Position numbers and translations under genes: made by a program
Shown: one piece after another, positions 37,348 to 45,705 of the stretch
How positions within the stretch are numbered: position 1 is the stretch's first letter
Layout of the letters: every line of letters begins with the position of its first letter
From: Acidobacteriota bacterium
Lineage (GTDB): Bacteria > Acidobacteriota > Vicinamibacteria > Vicinamibacterales > SCN-69-37
NCBI GenBank assembly: GCA_020853395.1
Contig: JADYYY010000019.1
Span: 124,001 to 188,000, forward strand
Reading direction: 5' to 3'
Length of the DNA stretch: 64,000 nucleotides
The notes under the pieces: model-generated
The model's database searches: none
What the model was told of the DNA's origin: nothing
The model's input: the letters and a program-made list of their open reading frames with translations, nothing else

Positions 37348-38592
37348 TCAGAACATGAGCGCGCAGGCGAGCGCGCCGACGGCCGTCATCGACAGCCCCC
37401 AGGCGAGCAGCCGGTTGAAGAGGACGCGGGCGTCCTCGGTGCCGGGCACGAGGCCGGCGATGCAGAGCGCGCCGATCGTCGAGAGCGGCGACACGTCCAC
37501 GAGGTGGCCGCCCACGTTGATCGCCGAGGCGATGGCCACCGGATCGCCGCCGCCGAGCCGCGCGACGAGGCCGGGAATGGTCGGGAGGAACGCCGGCAGC
37601 ACGACGCCCGACGTGCTGCTGTACACCGAGACGAGACCGGTGACGAACGCGATGAAGCCCGTGATGGTGTCGGGCGTGGCCCAGCGGGCGAGCAGCGCAG
37701 TGAAGAGATCCAGACCCTGCGTCTTCTCCAGCAGCGCGATCAGCACCGTGACGCCCGAGACCATGAGGATCACGTTCCACGGCATGCGGCGAATCGCCGC
37801 GTCGTGATCGGCGACGCGGAGCGCGGCGAGCAGCACCGCGCCGGCGAACGCCGCCATGCCGACGTTCATGCCGAGGGCGAGCACGCCGACGAGCAGCGCG
37901 GCGATGACGCCGAGCGTGAGCCAGTTCGCCCGGTCGAGACGCGCGCGCGCCGGCGGCGCCGCCGCCTCGTCGGTGCCCGCATAGGAGAACCCGAACAGCC
38001 GCCAGCCGCCGAACGCGAAGTAGCCCGCGAAGGCGACGAGCGTCTGGGCCGCGAGGTTGTTGAGATAGGTCGGCCACTCGTAGCCGGGCAGGCCGATGCG
38101 CGTCATGATGCCGCTCACGATGATGCCCGTCGGCGCGACGGGCGAGAGCGAGCCCGCCGTCGCGCCGTGCCCGACCATGATCGCCATGAGGAACGCCGGA
38201 ATCCGCGCGCGCGCCGCGACCGACATCGCCATCGGCGCGACGAGCGCCGTCGTCGCGATGTGCCCGGGCCCGAGCGACGCGAGCAGGCAGCACAGGGCGA
38301 AGAACATCATCGGCACGAGCCCGGCGTTGCCGCGGCACAGCCGAAGCGCGCGCTCGGCGACCTTCTCGAGGGTGCCGTTCTGCTGCGCCTGCGAGAAGAG
38401 CATCGTCACGCCCGTGAGCGTGAGGAAGAGCGACACGGGAAAGCCCGCGAGCACGTCGTTCAGCGCGATGCCGCCGTACCACGCCACGAGCCAGGCGAGC
38501 GCGATCGCCAGCACGCCGACGTTCCAGGACGTGACCGAGCTGGCGACGATGGCGACGAGGAGCGCCGCGAGCGACAGGCCGGCGGGGCTCAT
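37348..38592 (-). CDS. SLC13/MatC-like dicarboxylate permease
   Basis: This 414-residue carrier has about eleven to twelve hydrophobic segments and resembles the MatC/SLC13-type (ArsB/NhaD superfamily) anion transporters. LTLTGVTMLFSQAQQNGTLEKVA near residue 55, GHGATAGSLSPVAPTGIIV near 145 and an SSTSGVVLPAFLPTIPGL hairpin near 320 repeat the pattern of two inverted pore hairpins. Cargo is probably a small carboxylate. ATG 38592 overlaps the stop of the 2-hydroxyacid dehydrogenase gene, so it likely imports that enzyme's substrate, such as lactate or glycolate. Confidence 0.83.
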   Translation of the reverse strand: MSPAGLSLAALLVAIVASSVTSWNVGVLAIALAWLVAWYGGIALNDVLAGFPVSLFLTLTGVTMLFSQAQQNGTLEKVAERALRLCRGNAGLVPMMFFALCCLLASLGPGHIATTALVAPMAMSVAARARIPAFLMAIMVGHGATAGSLSPVAPTGIIVSGIMTRIGLPGYEWPTYLNNLAAQTLVAFAGYFAFGGWRLFGFSYAGTDEAAAPPARARLDRANWLTLGVIAALLVGVLALGMNVGMAAFAGAVLLAALRVADHDAAIRRMPWNVILMVSGVTVLIALLEKTQGLDLFTALLARWATPDTITGFIAFVTGLVSVYSSTSGVVLPAFLPTIPGLVARLGGGDPVAIASAINVGGHLVDVSPLSTIGALCIAGLVPGTEDARVLFNRLLAWGLSMTAVGALACALMF

Positions 38593-41462
38593 CCGCGCGC
38601 CTCGAGACAGGACGCGACGAGCACGGCCGGATGGACCGCCGTCTCGCCGGTGAGATCCGCCACCTGCTGCCGGCACGACGTGCCGGTGGCGACGATGACG
38701 GTGCCGGGGGCGCGGGCGCGGATGGCGGGCAGCAGCCGGTGATCGGCGATCGCGCGCGACAGCTCGACGTGCTCGTAGCCGAACGAGCCGGCCATGCCGC
38801 AGCAGCCGGCGTGGGTGTCGGTGACCGTCGAGCCGGGCAATCGCGCGAGCAGCGCGTGCGTCGGCCCGGCGAGCCCCATCGACTTCTGATGACAGTGCGC
38901 GTGGAGCAGGATCGCGGCCGGGCCGGGCCTGAAGCGCAGGCGGTCCGCGAGGTTGCCGGCGAGCTGCTCGAACGGCACGCAGGCCTCGGCGACCTCGCGG
39001 GCTTTGCGGGCCAGATCGCCGCGCAACAGATCCGGCGCATCTTCGCGGACGGCCGAGAGGCAGCTCGGCTCGCAGAAGACGATCGGCCGTCCCGCCGCGG
39101 CGTGCCGGTGGAGGCGATCGGTGTTGGCGGCCGCGAGCGCGGCGGCGTCGCGCAGCAGGCCCTTGGAGATCTTCGGCCGGCCGCAGCAGACGTTGCCAGC
39201 GAGCCCCACGCGAAGGCCGCCGGCCTCGAGCACCGCGGCCGCGGCGAGGCCGACGTCCGGATCGTAGTAGTTGCTGAACGTGTCGGCGAAGATCACGGCG
39301 TCGGCATGTTCGACCGCCGGCAGCCGGTCCTCGAGCCGGCGGCGGGCGAAGCGGGGCAGCCGGCGCCGGCCGTCGATGCCGAGCGCCAGCGCGCGTGCCT
39401 GCCGCACGAGCGGCGCGCCGGCGATCCAGTTCGAGACCGGCGCCAGCCGGCTGCCGATCCGGCCGAGCGCATGGACCTCGGCGAGCAGCCGCGCGCGGCG
39501 CGGCATGGCGTGCCGCGTCCAGTAGTCGGCGAGGAACTCGCTCTTGAACCGCGCCACGTCGACGCCCACCGGGCACTCGGCCTTGCAGGCGCGGCACTCG
39601 AGGCACCAGTCGAGCGTCCGGTACATCCCCTCGTCGCCGAGCCCGGCCTCGCCGAGGCGCCCGGCCATCGCCAGGCGAAGCGCGTTGGCGCGGCCGCGCG
39701 TCGAGTGCATCTCCTCGCGTGTGGCCATGAACGACGGGCACATCGTGCCGTCGAGCGTCTTGCGGCAGGCGCCGAGGCCGCTGCACATCTCGACCGCGCC
39801 GGCCATGCCCCCGTACGCCGAGTAGTCGAAGCGGGTGGCCGGCCGCGGCGTCTCGTAGCCGGCGCCGTACCGCAGGTTCGCGGTGAGCGGCTCGGCGTCC
39901 ACGATCTTGCCGGGATTGAAGAGGCCCGCCGGATCGAACGTCCGTTTGATGGATTCGAAGGCGTCGTACAGCACCGGCCCGTACATCCGCCGCATGAACG
40001 GGCTGCGGACGAGCCCGTCGCCGTGCTCGCCCGAGAGCGCCCCGCCGAACTCGAGCACGAGCTCGGCGACCTCGCGGGCGATCGCCTCGAACCGCGAGAC
40101 GCCGTCGGCGGTCTTGAGGTCGATGACCGGTCGCACATGGAGGCAGCCGACCGACGCGTGCGCGTAGATGCCGGCGGTCGTGCCGTGCCTCCGGACGATC
40201 TCGAGGAAACGCGCGATGTAGTCGCGCAGCCGTTCCGGCGGCACCGCGGTGTCCTCGACGAACGAGATCGCTTTCTCGTCGGTCTTCATCGCCATCGACA
40301 GCCCGAGCGCCGCTTCGCGCAGGCTCCAGATCCTCGCCTGCGCGTCGGCGGCGAGCGCGCGATGGACGTGCGATCCCCATCCCGCCGCGCGAAGATCCGC
40401 TTCGAGGGCGTCCAGCATGGGCGGGAGATCGGCGGCGCGGTCGGCGTAGAGCTCGACGCACAGCAGCGACGCGGGATCGCCCTCGACGAAGCTCCGCCGG
40501 AGCGCGTCGAGCGCCGGGCTCTTCTTCGTGTGATCGAGGATGAAGCGATCCATCACCTCGACGGCCGACGGCCGGTGGCGCAGGATGAGCGGCGTCGCCT
40601 CGAGCGAGTCGAGCAGGCTGTCGAACTGCACCGACAGCACGGCCTTGGCGGCCGGCAGCGGCACGAGCCCGAGCCGGGCCTCGAGCACGATGCCGAGCGT
40701 GCCTTCCGAGCCGACCATCAGCTTCGTGAGGTCGAACGGACGGCCGGGGACGAACGCGTCGAGGTTGTAGCCGCCGACGCGGCGCAGCACGTTGGGGAAC
40801 CGGCGATCGATTTCCGCCGCGTGCTCGCGGCCGAGCTGCCGCAGGAGCCGGCAGCCGCGCGCCAGCACGCTCTCACCCGCGCACGCCGCCCGAGCCTCGT
40901 CGTCCGTCCACGCTCGCGCGCGCACGACCGATCCGTCCGAGAGCAGCACGTCCTGCTCGAGCACGTGATCGATGGTCTTGCCGTACAGGATCGAACGGGC
41001 GCCGCTCGAGTTGTTCGCCATCATGCCGCCGATCGTGGCGCGGCTGGCGGTGGAGACGTCGGGGGCGAAGCGCAGGCCGTGCGGCTTCAGCGCGGCGTTC
41101 AGCTCGTCGAGCACGACGCCGGGCTCGACGCGCGCCCAGCGTTCTTCGGGGTGCACGTCGAGCACGCGGTTGAGGTACTTGGACGTGTCCACGATCAGCC
41201 CGCGGCCGATCGCCTGGCCGGCCTGCGACGTGCCGCCGCCGCGCATCGTGATCGGGCAGCCGGCCTCGCGGCAGGCGTCGAGGATGGCGGCGAGGTCGTC
41301 GCGGGTGCGGGGGATCGCGACGCCGGCCGGCTGGATCTGATAGACGCTCGCGTCCGTCGAGTACAGCGCGCGCGACACCGCGTCGAAGCGGATCTCGCCC
41401 GCCACACGCGTCGTCAGCGCTCGCCGGAGGGCGTCGGGATCGAAGGCGTGCGCGGCGGCCAT
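38589..41462 (-). CDS. FAD-linked 2-hydroxyacid dehydrogenase fused to Fe-S/CCG module
   Basis: This is a 957-residue fusion. Residues about 15-540 are a GlcD/Dld-type flavoenzyme: PITMRGGGTSQAGQAIG binds FAD pyrophosphate and GSEGTLGIV follows near 265. The rest resembles GlcF/GlpC. It has ferredoxin-like cysteine clusters (LGACRKTLDGTMCP and CLECRACKAECPVG) and two CCG-type segments (NVCCGRPK and HAGCCGMAGSF) that hold an unusual Fe-S or heme site in relatives. It would oxidise D-lactate, glycolate or a similar acid and reduce the quinone pool. The start ATG 41462 precedes the FAD domain by the usual distance. The permease gene is translationally coupled. Confidence 0.9.
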   Translation of the reverse strand: MAAAHAFDPDALRRALTTRVAGEIRFDAVSRALYSTDASVYQIQPAGVAIPRTRDDLAAILDACREAGCPITMRGGGTSQAGQAIGRGLIVDTSKYLNRVLDVHPEERWARVEPGVVLDELNAALKPHGLRFAPDVSTASRATIGGMMANNSSGARSILYGKTIDHVLEQDVLLSDGSVVRARAWTDDEARAACAGESVLARGCRLLRQLGREHAAEIDRRFPNVLRRVGGYNLDAFVPGRPFDLTKLMVGSEGTLGIVLEARLGLVPLPAAKAVLSVQFDSLLDSLEATPLILRHRPSAVEVMDRFILDHTKKSPALDALRRSFVEGDPASLLCVELYADRAADLPPMLDALEADLRAAGWGSHVHRALAADAQARIWSLREAALGLSMAMKTDEKAISFVEDTAVPPERLRDYIARFLEIVRRHGTTAGIYAHASVGCLHVRPVIDLKTADGVSRFEAIAREVAELVLEFGGALSGEHGDGLVRSPFMRRMYGPVLYDAFESIKRTFDPAGLFNPGKIVDAEPLTANLRYGAGYETPRPATRFDYSAYGGMAGAVEMCSGLGACRKTLDGTMCPSFMATREEMHSTRGRANALRLAMAGRLGEAGLGDEGMYRTLDWCLECRACKAECPVGVDVARFKSEFLADYWTRHAMPRRARLLAEVHALGRIGSRLAPVSNWIAGAPLVRQARALALGIDGRRRLPRFARRRLEDRLPAVEHADAVIFADTFSNYYDPDVGLAAAAVLEAGGLRVGLAGNVCCGRPKISKGLLRDAAALAAANTDRLHRHAAAGRPIVFCEPSCLSAVREDAPDLLRGDLARKAREVAEACVPFEQLAGNLADRLRFRPGPAAILLHAHCHQKSMGLAGPTHALLARLPGSTVTDTHAGCCGMAGSFGYEHVELSRAIADHRLLPAIRARAPGTVIVATGTSCRQQVADLTGETAVHPAVLVASCLEARG

Positions 41463-41548
41463 CGAGGATCGCGCTAGAGCCGCGTCGAGATCGCCATCGC
41501 GTCGTTGCGGGTCGACACGCCGGCTAGTGTATGCGCGATTGCGCCGGG

Positions 41549-41830
41549 TCAGCCGTGCCCGGCGCGGCGCGGGTCGCGGGGCGGACGACGCCAGATCTCG
41601 ACGTCGTCGCGGTACACCGCCCGCACGCGATGGAGCGGAAGGCGGATGGACGAGCCGTCGGCGTCGGTCACGCGCAGCGCGCGCGGGTCGGCGGCGTCGA
41701 ACGCCACCGAGGCCAGCGGCACGTGCTCTTCGCGGCTGGCCACGCGATCCCAGTAGGCGATCGCGAACGCACCTCGGCCGAATTCGGCGTCCCAGCGGAT
41801 CCGGTGGAGGACGTCCTGAATGGGCTGCAC
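41549..41830 (-). CDS. DUF504 (UPF0248-like) small protein
   Basis: This 93-residue protein matches DUF504/UPF0248: QPIQDVLHRIRWDAEFG, then AIAYWDRV, EHVPLASV and the C-terminal IRLPLHRVRAVYRDDVEIWRR. It is easily missed because it sits at the end of a long open frame antisense to other genes. The GTG at 41830 is the best start; no ATG is available near the conserved beginning. It lies 23 bases after the aminotransferase stop on the same strand. Its function is unknown; archaeal and bacterial relatives are sometimes near RNA-metabolism genes. Confidence 0.8.
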   Translation of the reverse strand: MQPIQDVLHRIRWDAEFGRGAFAIAYWDRVASREEHVPLASVAFDAADPRALRVTDADGSSIRLPLHRVRAVYRDDVEIWRRPPRDPRRAGHG

Positions 41831-41853
41831 GTCGCGCGTACCCGCCGGATCGA

Positions 41854-43056
41854 TCAGCCGGCCGGCGCGGGCGCGCTGGCACTGGGCTGCGGCGCGCCCG
41901 ATGCGAGCACGTCGAGCGCGGCGGCGACGCCGCCCGGCGCGTGAGGCACGCCGGCCGCGCGCAGCCCCATCTCGACGCCCGCGAGCGTGCCGGCGAGCAT
42001 CAGATCGTTGAAATGGCCGAGGTGGCCGATGCGGAACGCGCGGCCCGCCAGGCGGCCGAGGCCCGTCCCGAGCGACATGTCGAAACGATCGAGGATGACG
42101 CGGCGCAGCTCGTCCGCGTCGTGCCCCTCCGGCGTGAACACCGCCGTGAGCGAGCTGGAGTACGCCAGCGGATCGGCGCAGACGAGGTCGAGTCCCCACG
42201 CGCGCACGGCCGCGCGCGTCGCCTCGGCGTGCCGATCGTGGCGCGCGAACACCTGAGGCAGCCCTTCCTCGCGCAGCATGGCGAGCGCTTCCCGCAGGCC
42301 GAAGAGCAGGTTGGTCGCGGGCGTGTAGGCGAAGAACCCGCGTTCGTGCTGCCGGATCATGTCCGCCCAGTCCCAGTAGCGGCGCGGCAGCCCGGCGTGG
42401 CGTCCGGCGGCGATCGCTTTCGCGGAGATCGCGTGAACGCTCAGGCCGGGCGGCACCATGAGCCCCTTCTGCGATCCGCAGACCGACACGTCCACCTCCC
42501 ACTCGTCGTGCCGGTACTCCATCGACGCCAGCGACGACACGGTGTCGACCATCAGCAGCGCGGGGTGCCCGACGCGGTTCATCGCCGCGCGCAGGCCGGC
42601 CACGTCGCTCCTGACGCCGGTCGACGTCTCGTTGTGGACGACGACGACGGCTTTGATCGCGTGCTGGGGATCGGCGGCGAGGTGCCGCTCGAGATCGGCG
42701 GGCGAGGCGCCGCGCCGCCAGTCGCCCGGCACCTCCTGCACACCGAGCCCGAACGATTCGGCGACCTGACGCCAGAGGCCGGAGAAGTAGCCGGTCTCGA
42801 AGACGAGCACGCGATCGCCGGCAGACAGCGTGTTGGCGAACGCGGCCTCGATCGCGCCGGTGCCCGACGCCGTGTAGATGACGACCGGCCCGCGTGTGCC
42901 GAACACGTGACGAAGGCCCTCGAGCACGTCCGCGGTGAGCGCGGCGAACTCGGGGCCGCGATGGTCGATGACCGGCGCCGCCATGGCGCGGAGCACGCGG
43001 TCGGGCACGTTGGTCGGCCCGGGAATCTGGAGGAAGTGACGGCCGGTGTGGGACAT
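41854..43056 (-). CDS. Alanine/serine-glyoxylate aminotransferase family protein
   Basis: This 400-residue PLP enzyme of the AGXT/serine-pyruvate transaminase class has the PLP lysine Lys197 in VCGSQKGLMVPPG, TASGTGAIEAAFAN near residue 64 and LMVDTVSSLASME near 170. IPGPTNVPDRVLRAM at the N-terminus is diagnostic. It would transaminate glyoxylate, which is the product if the neighbouring flavoenzyme oxidises glycolate. The tail is Ala/Pro-rich. GATAAT lies eight bases before ATG 43056. Confidence 0.9.
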   Translation of the reverse strand: MSHTGRHFLQIPGPTNVPDRVLRAMAAPVIDHRGPEFAALTADVLEGLRHVFGTRGPVVIYTASGTGAIEAAFANTLSAGDRVLVFETGYFSGLWRQVAESFGLGVQEVPGDWRRGASPADLERHLAADPQHAIKAVVVVHNETSTGVRSDVAGLRAAMNRVGHPALLMVDTVSSLASMEYRHDEWEVDVSVCGSQKGLMVPPGLSVHAISAKAIAAGRHAGLPRRYWDWADMIRQHERGFFAYTPATNLLFGLREALAMLREEGLPQVFARHDRHAEATRAAVRAWGLDLVCADPLAYSSSLTAVFTPEGHDADELRRVILDRFDMSLGTGLGRLAGRAFRIGHLGHFNDLMLAGTLAGVEMGLRAAGVPHAPGGVAAALDVLASGAPQPSASAPAPAG

Positions 43057-43120
43057 CGTGGGCCATTATCCGCCTGCCTGCGGCCGCGAAGATCCCGGAT
43101 CGCCGCTGCCTGGACGGGCG

Positions 43121-43126
43121 TAGACT
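43121..43126 (+). promoter_or_regulatory. TAGACT -10-like element, leaderless start
   Basis: TAGACT ends seven bases before ATG 43134 of the DUF3500 gene with no Shine-Dalgarno between them. Confidence 0.4.
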
Positions 43127-43133
43127 GCGCCGC

Positions 43134-44201
43134 ATGCGGAACGTCCTCTTCTCTGCCGGCGCCGTGGCCGTGCTCGCTCTGCCTCTTCTGGCTGGATCCG
43201 GCCGCAACGCCGCCGTGGCGAGCCCGCCGGCCGCGCAGTCGGCGACCGCGCGATCGGTCGAGGCCGCGCAGCGCTTCCTCGCGACGGTCGGCGACTCGGA
43301 GCGCGCGCGGGCGCTCTTTCCGTTCGACGGCCCGCAGAAGACGAACTGGTCCAACCTGCCGTCGGGCATCTTCGAACGGCACAGCCTGCGGCTCGGCGAC
43401 CTCACGCCCGCGCAGCACGAGGCCGCGATGGCGCTCGTCTCCACCGTTCTCAGCCGCGAGGGCTACCAGAAGGTCACCGACATCATGAACGGCGACGAGG
43501 TGCTGCAGAGCCGCGGCGGCGGGCGGACGGGCGGGCGTCCCGGCGGCGGCGGGCGGGGCGGCGGCGTGCGGTTCGGGCTGGCCGAGTACTACATCGGCAT
43601 TCTCGGCACGCCGTCCACGACCTCGCCGTGGATGGTGCAGTTCGGCGGGCACCATCTCGCGATCAACGTCACGATCGCCGGGCGCGCGAGCGTGCTGACG
43701 CCGAGCCTGCCGGCAGCGCAGCCGGCGACCTACACGCTGAACGGGCGATCGATCCGCCCGCTCGGCGACGAGCACGACAAGAGCGTCAGGCTCATCGGTG
43801 CGCTCGACGCGGCCGCGCGATCGAAGGCCGTGCTCGACTACCGCGTGGCCGATCTCGTGCTCGGTGCCGGACAGGACGGCAAGACGATCGCGCCGGAAGG
43901 AATCCCCGCCTCCGCGCTCACGCCGGCCCAGCAGGAGATGCTGCTGGATCTCGCGCACGAGTGGGTCGGGATCCTGAACGACGAGGGCGCGGCGGCGAAG
44001 ATGGCGGAAATCCGATCGAACCTCGCGCGCACGTACTTCGCGTGGAGCGGGCCGACCGAGCCCGGCAGCCTCGCGTACTTCCGGATCCAGGGGCCGACGC
44101 TGCACATCGAGTACGCGCCGCAGCAGAACGACCCAGATCACATCCACACGATCTACCGGGATCCGACGAACGACTACGGCGCGAGGCTCGTCTCGCGATG
44201 A
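43134..44201 (+). CDS. DUF3500 domain secreted protein
   Basis: This 355-residue protein of the DUF3500 family has a signal peptide (hydrophobic core about residues 6-20) and family motifs such as FLATVGDSERARALFPFD, NWSNLPSGIFER, YYIGILGTPSTTSPWMVQFGGHH and HIHTIYRDPTNDYG. A Gly/Arg-rich insert lies at about 125-145. Its role is unknown. The next gene begins within its stop codon, so the two are expressed together. Confidence 0.88.
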   Translation: MRNVLFSAGAVAVLALPLLAGSGRNAAVASPPAAQSATARSVEAAQRFLATVGDSERARALFPFDGPQKTNWSNLPSGIFERHSLRLGDLTPAQHEAAMALVSTVLSREGYQKVTDIMNGDEVLQSRGGGRTGGRPGGGGRGGGVRFGLAEYYIGILGTPSTTSPWMVQFGGHHLAINVTIAGRASVLTPSLPAAQPATYTLNGRSIRPLGDEHDKSVRLIGALDAAARSKAVLDYRVADLVLGAGQDGKTIAPEGIPASALTPAQQEMLLDLAHEWVGILNDEGAAAKMAEIRSNLARTYFAWSGPTEPGSLAYFRIQGPTLHIEYAPQQNDPDHIHTIYRDPTNDYGARLVSR

Positions 44202-44845
44202 CGCGCCAGGCGATCGCGGCCGCCGCCGGCCTGTGGCTCGCCTTCTCGGCGGCCCCGCGCGCGCATCGGCTCGACGAGTACCTGCAGGCGGCGCGCATCG
44301 CGCTCGGCGCCGATGCGGTCGTGGTGGAGATCGATCTCACGCCGGGCGTGGACGTCGCCGGCCGCGTCCTGTCGCTCGTCGATCGGGATGCCGACGCCGT
44401 CGTGTCGGACGCCGAGCAGCGCCGCTACGCGTTGGCCGTGCTCGCCGACGCGCGCTTGGACGTCGACGGCGCGCGCCTGCCGCTGACGCTCTCGAGCTGC
44501 GAGTTCCCGTCGATCGACTCTCTCCGCGCCGGCACCGGCACGGTGCGCCTGCGCGCCACGGCACCGGCGGCCGGCGGCGCCGGCGCGCACGAGCTCCGCT
44601 TCGCGAACGCGCACGCGCCGGAGATGAGCGTGTACCTGATCAACGCCCTCATGCCGGCCGGCGGCATCGTCATCACCGGGCAGCGCCGCGACGTCTGGCA
44701 GCGGGAGCTCACACTGCGGTTCGCGCGCGCCGCGCCGACACCGCCGGCGCGCGGACGATGGATCGGGTTGCTGTCGGGATTGGGCGTGCTCGGAGTGCTG
44801 TGGCGGCTTCGGGTGCGCGGGCGAGCGCGGCCGCGCATCGCCTGA
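44198..44845 (+). CDS. Exported hypothetical protein with C-terminal anchor
   Basis: This 215-residue protein of unknown family has a signal-like N-terminus and begins AHRLDEYLQAARIAL, a start seen in HupE/UreJ-like and related exported proteins. The domain up to residue 180 is beta-rich, with a Asp-rich loop (VDRDADAVVSDAE) that resembles a calcium-binding turn. A hydrophobic segment (about 190-205) and a basic tail follow, suggesting anchorage. ATG 44198 overlaps the DUF3500 stop, so the pair is likely functionally linked. Confidence 0.72.
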   Translation: MTRQAIAAAAGLWLAFSAAPRAHRLDEYLQAARIALGADAVVVEIDLTPGVDVAGRVLSLVDRDADAVVSDAEQRRYALAVLADARLDVDGARLPLTLSSCEFPSIDSLRAGTGTVRLRATAPAAGGAGAHELRFANAHAPEMSVYLINALMPAGGIVITGQRRDVWQRELTLRFARAAPTPPARGRWIGLLSGLGVLGVLWRLRVRGRARPRIA

Positions 44846-44871
44846 CGGCGCGCCAGGCGATGCGCCGGCGG

Positions 44872-45243
44872 TCAGTCCGCCTTGTGCGATCGCTCCTCGA
44901 GCACGACGCCGGAGGCGATGTGCTCGGGCAGCCGCAGCCGGCCGCCGAGCAGGCCCACGTTGAACGCGTCGTGCACGCGCCCTTTCACCTTCACGTGCGC
45001 GCCGGTCCGCGGCACGCCGGCGGCCGAGACCACCCACAACGAGCCGCTGCGATCCTCCAGCCGATACGCGCCGTGCCCGCCCACCGACACGCTGTCCGCC
45101 ACGCGGCCCGAAACCGTGACGGTTCGATCGCGGTAGCGGCCCGGATCGGCGAGCACGTGGTTGATCGTGGTGGCGCACGCCGAGAGCGTGACGGCGACGA
45201 GAACGGCGGCGAGAGACAGGGCGAGCGATCGGGCTGCAGGCAT
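44872..45243 (-). CDS. Small lipoprotein with OB-fold-like domain
   Basis: This 123-residue predicted lipoprotein has a signal peptide ending in the lipobox TLSAC and a beta-barrel-like domain: RYRDRTVTVSGRVADSV, AYRLEDRSGSLWVVS and GAHVKVKGRVHDAF. The pattern resembles OB-fold proteins of the envelope. The ATG at 45243 is chosen since GAGGGAG precedes it and the signal peptide begins there. Its function is unknown. Confidence 0.75.
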   Translation of the reverse strand: MPAARSLALSLAAVLVAVTLSACATTINHVLADPGRYRDRTVTVSGRVADSVSVGGHGAYRLEDRSGSLWVVSAAGVPRTGAHVKVKGRVHDAFNVGLLGGRLRLPEHIASGVVLEERSHKAD

Positions 45244-45305
45244 TGCGGCTCCCTCGTGGATCGAGCGATGGGCTCTTGGCAACCAGGGCAGCAAGGATGA
45301 TGCCG

Positions 45306-45390
45306 GGTCAGGCTCACGGCTCGAGGCTCAGGGCTCGAGACTCGAGGCGTGAGCCGTAAGCCGACGTGAGCCGTAAGTCGCCGTAAGAGG
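45306..45390. repeat. Heptamer repeat array (GGCTCRR/GCCGTAA type)
   Basis: Seven-base units GGCTCAC, GGCTCGA, GGCTCAG and then GCCGTAA with variants run through this stretch. The array reaches into the 3' end of the small-protein gene that stops at 45328 and encodes its last 20 or so residues. Confidence 0.75.
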
Positions 45391-45705
45391 ACGACCGTTC
45401 GTCCTGCTCTTGCTGCGGCTCGGTTCGTCGCGACCTCGGGTTGCACACCGGGTTCCCGCCGTCCCGCCCGGGCGATCGTCTTCCTGGCGCGGACGAGGGC
45501 GGGGGTGCGGGGCGAGAGCCGTCGCCCTCCCGATCTCGCCGAGGAGCCGTCCTCGCAGGTGCGCCTCGATGGTCTGCACCGCCGCCGCGACCCGATCGAA
45601 CAACTCCCCGCCCGTGCTCGACCCGGGAAACCGATCGCGATGGGCGATCCCGAAGTCTCTCACCCTCACCAACATCTCGTGCTCGTACCGTTGGAGGCAT
45701 GTCAT
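45328..45705 (-). CDS. Small helical protein of unknown function
   Basis: This 125-residue protein is supported by an excellent ribosome site (CAGGAGGGG) before ATG 45705. The first 65 residues are well formed and helical: YEHEMLVRVRDFGIAHRD, FPGSSTGGELFDRVAAAV and AHLRGRLLGEIGRA. The remainder is Arg/Pro-rich and low in complexity, and the last 20 residues are encoded by the heptamer array, so the original stop may have been lost. I do not recognise the family. It sits at the edge of the repeat-rich gap. Confidence 0.6.
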   Translation of the reverse strand: MTCLQRYEHEMLVRVRDFGIAHRDRFPGSSTGGELFDRVAAAVQTIEAHLRGRLLGEIGRATALAPHPRPRPRQEDDRPGGTAGTRCATRGRDEPSRSKSRTNGRPLTATYGSRRLTAHASSLEP

